A stretch of 64,000 nucleotides of DNA from Sceloporus undulatus. Taxonomy: Eukaryota > Chordata > Lepidosauria > Squamata > Phrynosomatidae. The translations under genes were made by a program, and so were the position numbers. Below are positions 51,901 through 60,900 of the stretch, piece after piece; the stretch's first letter is position 1; each line of letters begins with the position of its first letter. The notes below the pieces were generated by a model. The model did not search any database. It had not been told where the DNA came from and was given only the letters and a program-made list of their open reading frames with translations. Location: positions 123,628,437-123,692,436 of the forward strand of contig NC_056525.1 of assembly GCF_019175285.1 (NCBI RefSeq), written 5' to 3'.

Positions 51901-54900
51901 AGAATATATTATTCCATACACTGCTCTTTAAAGTTTATACACTTTAAGACAGATTAACACTGTAAAGCATGAAAGAAAGCATATACTTGTGGCAACGGTG
52001 GGTTTGTTGCAGCATATTACGAAAAATGACCCATAGTCCCTGGGTGTTCTGCTATGCATATTCTGAATTTCCCCACCCAGAAACTGCATTTCATTGGTCA
52101 AACTGAAAAAGCAATCTAATGGTTGTCGGTAGCTTGGAAAAAAGTAATGCATGATTTAAAGAACAAACATCTCAGAAGTAAGCCCCACTGAGTGGAATGG
52201 AACATACTTCCAGCTAAGTGTAGGTATAACACAGTAGTTTTTACCATGCAGGTGCACATATGTTGTTCAACCCCAGCTCCCTGAACCTTAGCAAGAATGA
52301 CCAATTGTGAGGGATCTGAACACCTTTAGCCTGGGAGATATTACTCAAATGTAAGTCCCATGGAGTTCATATAAGCCTACTCACAAAATTACACTGTGCA
52401 GAGAAATTATTGTATATACTCATGTATAAGTCTAGAAATTTTGTCAAAAATTGATTTAAAAAATTGAGTTGACTTATCCATGGGTCAAAGTAAGTACTGT
52501 ACTTAGGAACCATCCCCTTTCTCTGAATAAAGTGGTAAAGGAAAAAGTTTAGTCCATCTTAGGAGCACCAAAAAGAAGTATGGATCCCATCTACTCTCTC
52601 ATCCATCCTGTCTTTAGGATTGACACAGTTATGCCTGTCAGAATTTCCTAAGCTCTTTGGCATCATTTTCCTTTGTATCATCCTTTACATCCTTTGCTAC
52701 ATGCCCCTAAGTTATACCCTTGACTTATCTATGGGTCATATCAAAATCCATAATTTTGGCCCCAAAACCTTCCTTCAACTTATACGTGAGGTTGATTTAT
52801 AGTTGAGTATATACGGTAAGCTTTTCAGAAAGAGGAAGGTAAACTTATAAGGCAGAACTCCCACTAAAACTTGAGTATGGGGCAAAAATAGTAACAACTA
52901 TCTTTCTGCCTGAAAGTGATAGCGTGCTGTCCTTGTCAGCCATAGGCTTACCTTCTGCCTAGAAGGACATCCAGTCAAACATAAGAACATACCAAGAGAT
53001 GCTTGGTAGTTCAGATAAAACTGGATTGTTTTATGAACACACACACACAGAGCAAAGAGTTCTTGAATGGTTAACTTCTCCAAAAAGGACTTACAAAAAC
53101 AAACATTCCGAACTAAGAAACTCTTACTGGTTATGTTTTTGGTTCTATGAGACCAATACAGCTATTTTGATACAATCTTTGCTAGGGATATTCTAGTGCA
53201 GCTGAAAACAAACAGACTTATAATTAGCTTCACCATTATTCCACAAAAAATATTTGGCAATGCCTCCTCTTAAGGCAGCACTGCCAAGGACAGACACAAA
53301 ATACTACTTTTCAGTAAACAGCATTCTCTTAATTAGGTACAAGACAAACAATGTAGTGGTTGGCAGGTTTTGGCACTCTTTTAAGAGTGCATAAAGACCA
53401 GGCAACACCCACGGAGAGAAAAATTTGTTCTGTGTGCAGTATGGTTTCTCACACATAGTAAACAGTCTACAGTGCTTTTCCTTCCAGCACATCATTGCAG
53501 AGAAACCTACATACTCACATAACATTAGCTGTGAGGCATGTATGATTCTTTCCTTCGACTAGCATAGCTACTGATAACACAAGTGCTATGTGGCAGCTGT
53601 ATTGGTGTCTCAAGTTACAGACTGGTCCCGGTGACCACATTTGAAACAAGTCTTCTGACTCCTAACTCCCCACCCTTCCATCTCTGATTGTGCCAGACCC
53701 CCTTTTCTCATCCTGTTAGAGGCAATGTTCAGCTCACTAAAAAAGCAATCTCTTCAGCCAACACATTTCCAAGGAGTAGGATGGTGGCTTCATTAATTCC
53801 TGTATGAAAATGTCAATTACAGTATTTAAAAACAAATCAGCTAATCTTTCAAGATGCTTACCTTCCTTCATCAATGAAGTCAACTACAAGTGTGCTGAGA
53901 ATGAACAAGATGAGCAGGGCAATGAACATGTGATAGATGGTCTGGATGTGATCCACTTCAAACAGCTCACTGAGGAAAAAAGCAAAAAGTAGAAAGATAT
54001 ATGCTGGGGCATTAGGAAAGCATGTGTCCAGGTGTACATAATCACACAGACACACACACCACACATTCCTTATAATAATAATCTTACAGAAAGTGCTACA
54101 AGTCTCTGCCTTACAGTGACTATAGACATTCTAGCAGCATGAGTGTCTTCAGTAGGTTTGCAGAAGAGGATATGCGCTATCAGCCAAGGTCACACTAACA
54201 TTGGGTTTTTACCTGCCAATCAGCATGGGAGTGCTTCATTTCAGAGCACAATTCCTATGCATATTTTCCAGAAAAATCTAATTTCCAACATGCGTAGGAT
54301 TAAGTTAATGGAAATCACCTTTTGGGTTTTGCACTGTGGGAATAAGTGCTTTTCTATATGCTTCCAGAGGGAAAGGGTATCTTGTTTCATACAGACATTC
54401 TGCCACTCTGCACTGCTTTCTTTCTTCTAAAATTACAAGAGTGACATCCCACTCCATGCTAGACAATCTTGGCTTTGCAAGATTTACCTAGTTAGTGTAG
54501 GAATGGAACCTTTAATATCACAGTCCAAGTAAGTCAGAACACTAAAATGTTAAGAGGGGCTCCACATTCTGCTTTTTATACTTTCCCTCCTCCTTCTTTT
54601 CCACCTTCTTTTAACACTACAGTTAAAGTAAGATGGGTACAGAGAATAGTGGACTTGTTAAATATCTGAGCATTTAAACTAAAAATTGTTGTTTTTGTTG
54701 TGTGCTTTCAAGTCGTTTTTGACTTATGGTGATCCTAAGGTAAACTATAACCAGCTTTACCAAGAAAAGCTGGTTATAGTTTATCTTAGGATCACCATAC
54801 CAACTTTTTTCAGAGGGGGTTTGCCTTTGCCTTCCTCTAAAGGCGAGAGTGTGACTTTCTCAAGGTCCCCCAGTGGGTTTCCATGGCCAAATAGGAATTT

Positions 54901-57900
54901 GAACCCTCCTCTCCAGAATTGTCCAACACTCAAACCACTACACCACACTGGCTCCCAATTGAATATAACCACCAAATAAATTTAGGATCCCTAGCTGCTG
55001 GTTGCAAAACATGTACTCTACCACTGAACTTTGCAGACCACACTCCTTGATGTGATGTGGGAAGGGAGGGAGGGTTCATTTGTGCACAAATATGTTCTGC
55101 ATATGTTCAGAGGCTCTCAAAACATTTCTGATTAAGAATTCTCCACTCTTTATTCACTGACACTGATGATCTACCATTTAATTGTTTTAGACCAGTATCC
55201 TCTAACTGGAAAAATATTACTCTGTATTAACCTTTAACTAACAAAGCAGAACTTATAAGAGGAGACCCTATGCTTTAGGACTGCCTCTTTCAACCTGACA
55301 GCTCCTAGATGCACTGGATTCCCACCATTCCCATGCAACAATTCTATTAGGGCCTTACTTTCTATGTGAAGAGGGGGGAAAATCTGGGTTGGAGGAAGAC
55401 AGCTTTAAATGGCAAAAAAGAATCTTTCTGAGGAAGTAAATTAAAATAATGTGCCCTGAAATCAAGAGTCAACCCCCCTCCCCACGTCATCTGTAAATCC
55501 CATGGTGTGGCCCAACATCTTCTTTTCAGTAATGAATTAAGTGATGGCAACTTTGTTAATTAAACTATCCCAGTTATTAATTATGATGGTAATTAGGTTT
55601 CTTTTCATAATGCTAGAGTCTCCCTCTATTATGAGCTTTCCAAATCCACTTTCACAAGCCAGAGGCTCACTTTCATGGGACACAAAATATATACCTGAGA
55701 AATGTATTGCAAAATGCCATTGTGAAGTTTGATATTATAACAAAAATACATCCTGTGTTTTATATCATTAACGAAACCAACATAAAAACATTTTTAATGA
55801 GTTACTGAAGCCTACTCAATAAATGGTTTGGGGAAAAATAAGTTCTGATTTCAAACAAAAGATGTTGTGTAGCATCCTACAGGGCTTCAAAAGAGTCATT
55901 CCAACATATCTCTAGTAGAAATTTGAAAGAACCTTCAACTGAAACAAATAGGATAACCAATAACATTGCTATCTTACAGTATAAGAACAAGGCATATGTT
56001 TGTGCTCTTTGAGACCTTGCATGTCAGTAATGCAGATATGTCCCTGAAATGTTATTTATCTCAAAAGCAGGAGGAAAACAGACATTCTGCTACCAATGTG
56101 AAGGACAAACTTGCAACGATTTCCCAGTAAAATTCAAGGAGAATTAGACAGAAACCCAGCTGGAGTTTCACACATAAAATTACTGGGACATTTCTCATAA
56201 GAACAGGTTAGGCAACTGGACCACAAGCCATAGTGGGGCCCAAGACTATTTTATTTGGTTACCCCAGTTTCTGGGGTAACAAGTATCCACTGTTGTTTTT
56301 TTCTGTAAAGAAAAGTAGGAGAAAATGGGTGAGGATATGCAGCCTTTTACACTCTTTCTGCATTCTACACACCATGAGAGGCACCTTAATTCAGTTGTAG
56401 AGTATCCATCAGCAGACCAAATGGATCAGGCACCAAATGATGAGGAAAATTATTGTCTAAAAAAAACTGCTACCAATCAAGAATAGATCAAGGGTAGGGA
56501 CAGTGTAGTCTGTGATTCCCAAACTCCTTTTGTAGCCCAAACCCCATTTTTTAAAAATCAAGTAAAATTGCTCCAAATCACCTAAAGCACCATAAGCACA
56601 CACCTAAATGCAGCAGTTGGCTTTACTTTCCTTCATAAGCCCCTCTACAGAAGAAAGTTGGCTGAAAATACAACTAAATCAAAATGAGATGTGACAAAAA
56701 CAAAGCCACATCAAAACTAGCACAATCCAATGGTGGGAGGTTGTTGTAGTAAACATGGACCCAGTGCAATTGCCCACCACTGGAACAAACAATAGCAGGG
56801 CTAGACAGTATGACAGGGTGCAAAGCATTTCCATTAGGCCAGTGGTTCCCAACCTTCCTAATGCCGCGACCCTTTAATGTGGTGACCCAAACCCATGAAA
56901 TTATTTTCGTTGCTACTTCATAACTGTAATTAAATAGGTGTTTTCCAATGGTCTTAGGCAACCCCCATGAAAGGGTCATTCGACCCCCAAAGGGGTCCCA
57001 ACCCACAGGTTGGGAACCACTGCATTAGGCCATATCCTTCCTACCTGTGAAAGCTTTCTGCTACATCGCTCAAAGTTTATTGGGCTATCCATGGGGAGAT
57101 TAGATAGGAAAGAAAGCTGATTTACAAGGGGCAGGGGGAGTAAAATAAGCCACTTCTTACTCTCCTGCACCACAGATCACCAAAACTAGTGTATTTTAAC
57201 TGCATCCATCCAGTAGAACAAGGCAGCAATGGAAGTTGCAAGCTCAATGAACATACTCACTCCAAGACAGACTTCCTAGCAATAAAAACTTTTCCATGTT
57301 CTGGAGGTGCTCTTGATCCTCTGTGAAAAAGAAGATAGAAGCATTTTAAAAACATATATTACAAGGTAAAAACAAATCAGCTCTGTTGTAAGCTAAACTG
57401 AGAAACACTTACTTAGTTTGGAAGCTCTCTTTCTCTGTACAAGTAGTTGGGAAGGTGGGTGGTGAAGACTCCAGCATCACTGACTTTGCAACCAAGCCAT
57501 TTACAAATTCTGTGAAGTGATTGTCAAATTCCCTCATAAAAGTTGGCTTTAGCTTCTGGTCAGGTGTGGAGAAACAAGAGAAGAGAAATCAGCTTAAATA
57601 TGACTACACTTAATTTGCTTGGTAATTGGTATCCTACTACCATCTTAATACTAGATTAACTTCCCCACATCTTATCATCAACAAATGTCAAATCAGAAAC
57701 GAGGTAATGAGAGCAACTCCTTTATTTTCATCTCATCTTTACTAATTTAACTCCCATTGACTTTTATGGGTCTCCTCTCAGTAAAATTAACAGTGGATTT
57801 CTCCCAGTAATTAGCATAATTCTGTCCCATCCTTGTTAGCAATAGATGGGTCTACCCCACATGATAAATTGACTAACACCTCCTTAGAAGTTTTGACTAG

Positions 57901-60900
57901 CCAAATGCCAAACATTCTGAATCTTCTGAATTTGAAGAAGGTCTGAAACAGAGGCGCCAAAAGTGCCAGTTTGGGTTGATCCGAGTGCATGGCATACACA
58001 TGCCCCCAGATTGGGCCAAAGCGGCACTGCAGACACCTAAGGCAGCCCAGGCAGCCAGTAAAAGGAGCTTTAAAAAGTGCTCCTTGCCAGTGGCCCATTC
58101 AGGACTGCCATGGCAGGCAGCCTCGGGACCATGGTGTTTGGTCATCAATCACAGTCCTGCACCGAATGGGGAGCGACTGGAGCTAGAGCGGCCATTCTGC
58201 TTGACCCCAAGTCTCAGTTAAGTGTGAAATAAAACACAAAATTACTACAACTATTGCTGCTATTATTATTATTAAGCACTAATTCTCAAAAAATAAAGGG
58301 AGAAAGGGAAATCAAAAGCAGAAATTGCAATGGTCAGGATCCTGTTACATAGCTTTTGGAAATAATTTTATGTGAATAATGCATGAACATCCTTTCTTCA
58401 ATATTCTGTTCATCATTCTGAAAGAAAATATTCCATAATCAATTTTTTCTATTTTTTTTTAATTTTCAATTTTTCTAAAAAAAAGTTTTGGGGGTGCTCC
58501 CCCCAATTTTTTCCTTCCCCCCTCCCTGCCTTGTTTGAGTTTAAAATGCTTGGTTCCCCCCCCCCAAAAGTGCTATTAAAATGAGGGGGGGGGGGGAGTT
58601 TGACAATTTTTTAAAAAGACAAAGTTCTTTCCTCAATGACAGCAAGTCTGAACAGAAAAAAGCTAAATTCAAATAAAAGGTTTCCAAAATTTCCAAAATG
58701 ACAAAATACCTCTGATGGTTAAAAAAAACATCTAGCAAAAGGAATAGTTTTTTTAAAATTAAATTACTATTCTTCATTTTAGAAGTATGACACTAAATTT
58801 GGGGGGTAGGGTTGGTATTATATTTAGGCAACCAGAAGGTATAGCAGAGAAAACTTATTCTACACTTCACTGCTATTCAAAAAACTGGAATACTGTAGTT
58901 ACAAACTGCTTGTTAATATTTAACATTTTTGCTGACAACTCTACAAGAACAGGAACTTCAAGTTTCTTGGTTGTCCTGTTTCACTTGTTATGTTCACAAA
59001 AGGGAAGGGTTTTTAAAAAAAACTTCAGAGCTGTTTGATCTGTTTGTAAAGTTCAGTCAAGATAGACAGATGCCAAAAAAGGGCAAAAATTATAACAGAA
59101 CAAGGAAGGGGAAGGAGAAGCAGGATACAGAGATTCTGTTGTTCAGTCCATAGATTCAACCATCCATGGCATGAAAATATTCAAAAAAATATATAAATTC
59201 CCAAAAGCAAACCTTGATTTTCTGCTAGTAGCATGGTGTTTTCTGTGTATTTTCAGTTATTAATGTTTCTTCCTCTGATCCTCACTCCTCTTGTCTCTGA
59301 ATCTAAGCCTGCTCTGTGATAATTTCTGCATTCATGTTGAACGAACAGGGCGATAGGATGCATTCTTACCTGACTTCTTTGCCAACTGAGAACCATTCTG
59401 TTTCTCCATATTCTAACTGTAGTCTCTTGTTTTAAGTACAGATTTTCTCATCAGGACTATCACATGTGGTGGCACAACCATTCCTCTAACAGTGAGCCAT
59501 AGCTTTTTATGATCTATGCAGTCAAATGCTGATTTTTTTCTGGAATTCCCTTGTGCACTCCATTATCCATCATATGTTTGCAATGTGGTCCCTAGTGCCT
59601 CTACTCTTCCCAAAACCTGCTTACACCTCTGGAACCTGTCACTCCATATATGGTAGGAGTCTATGCTGCAAAATTTTGAGCATTACTTAAGTACTCTTAG
59701 CACCATACAAAAAGGACATTCGGCAGTTTGCAGTTCATTCTCTTTTACTGAGACTGGCAACATTAACATGTATTTGCCTGATTTCCAAAATCTTCCTGTC
59801 TCCTAGGAACCCTTCTGGCATTAATGATGGCTGTCAGACCTCTGTGGACTGTCAAGATTGTGAAGCTTGTTTATGGGTGTATAGGCTGTTCGCATACTGG
59901 TCAAACCAGCTGGCTTTATTGCTGTCATTAATATTATCATTAGTTTTTTGTGGGTTTTTTGGGCTATGTGGCCATGTTCTAGAAGAGTGTCTTGCTGACG
60001 TTTCACCAGCATCTGAAGATGCCAGCCACAGATGCTGGCGAAACGTCAGGAAGAAACTCTTCTAGAACATGGCCACATAGCCCGAAAAACCCACAAAAAA
60101 CTATGGATGCCGGCCATGAAAGCCTTCGACTTCACAATATTATCATTATCGTGTTATTATTAATGGGCAATAAGTGACAAGACCCAACATGGTGTAGTGG
60201 TTTCAGTGTTGGACTAGTAAATTGGTAGACTAAGGCTTGAATCTGAGCTAATCCATGGAATCCCAATCCAGCTAATCCATTGCTATAATCTGAGGCTAAG
60301 AGAATGTGACTTGCCCAAGGTCACCAGTAGGTTTTTATGCTCGATGGGGAATCGAACCCTAATCTCCAGAGCAATAGCTCAACATTAAAACCACTACATC
60401 ACACTGGCTATGCTAGATGTGTACTGTATATGATTTTGTTCATTTCCAGTCACCATGCTGGTTGTGGTAAGAATCCAATCCTTATGTAGCAAACATTATT
60501 ATGAGTTCCAGCTCAATTTGGAGCATCATTTGTGATGGAAACATGGGACACACACTCAAGAGACAAATGAACAGCCAAATCTGGAGCTAGGGAGAAGTAT
60601 TACTCCCACAGTTTCACTGCGATTCCAAAATGCTCCAAACACCTTAAAAGCAAAACCACAAAAGATACAAACTCCAGAAATCCTCTTAGGCTTGAGCTGA
60701 AAAAAGAAGGGGGAAATCTGGCATTTCCAACTTGTTTTCAAGATTCTTCAGGCATCTCCAAGCCACAGCACAAACACTGGCAATTTTTTCTACGCCCTTT
60801 CCCAAGATCAAGACAAGGGTAGGGGCTCATGTCTGGCTCATGGCATTTTCAGATGTTTGGAGAGCCATAGAAGCTCTGTGCTTCACTGAGAATGAATCCC

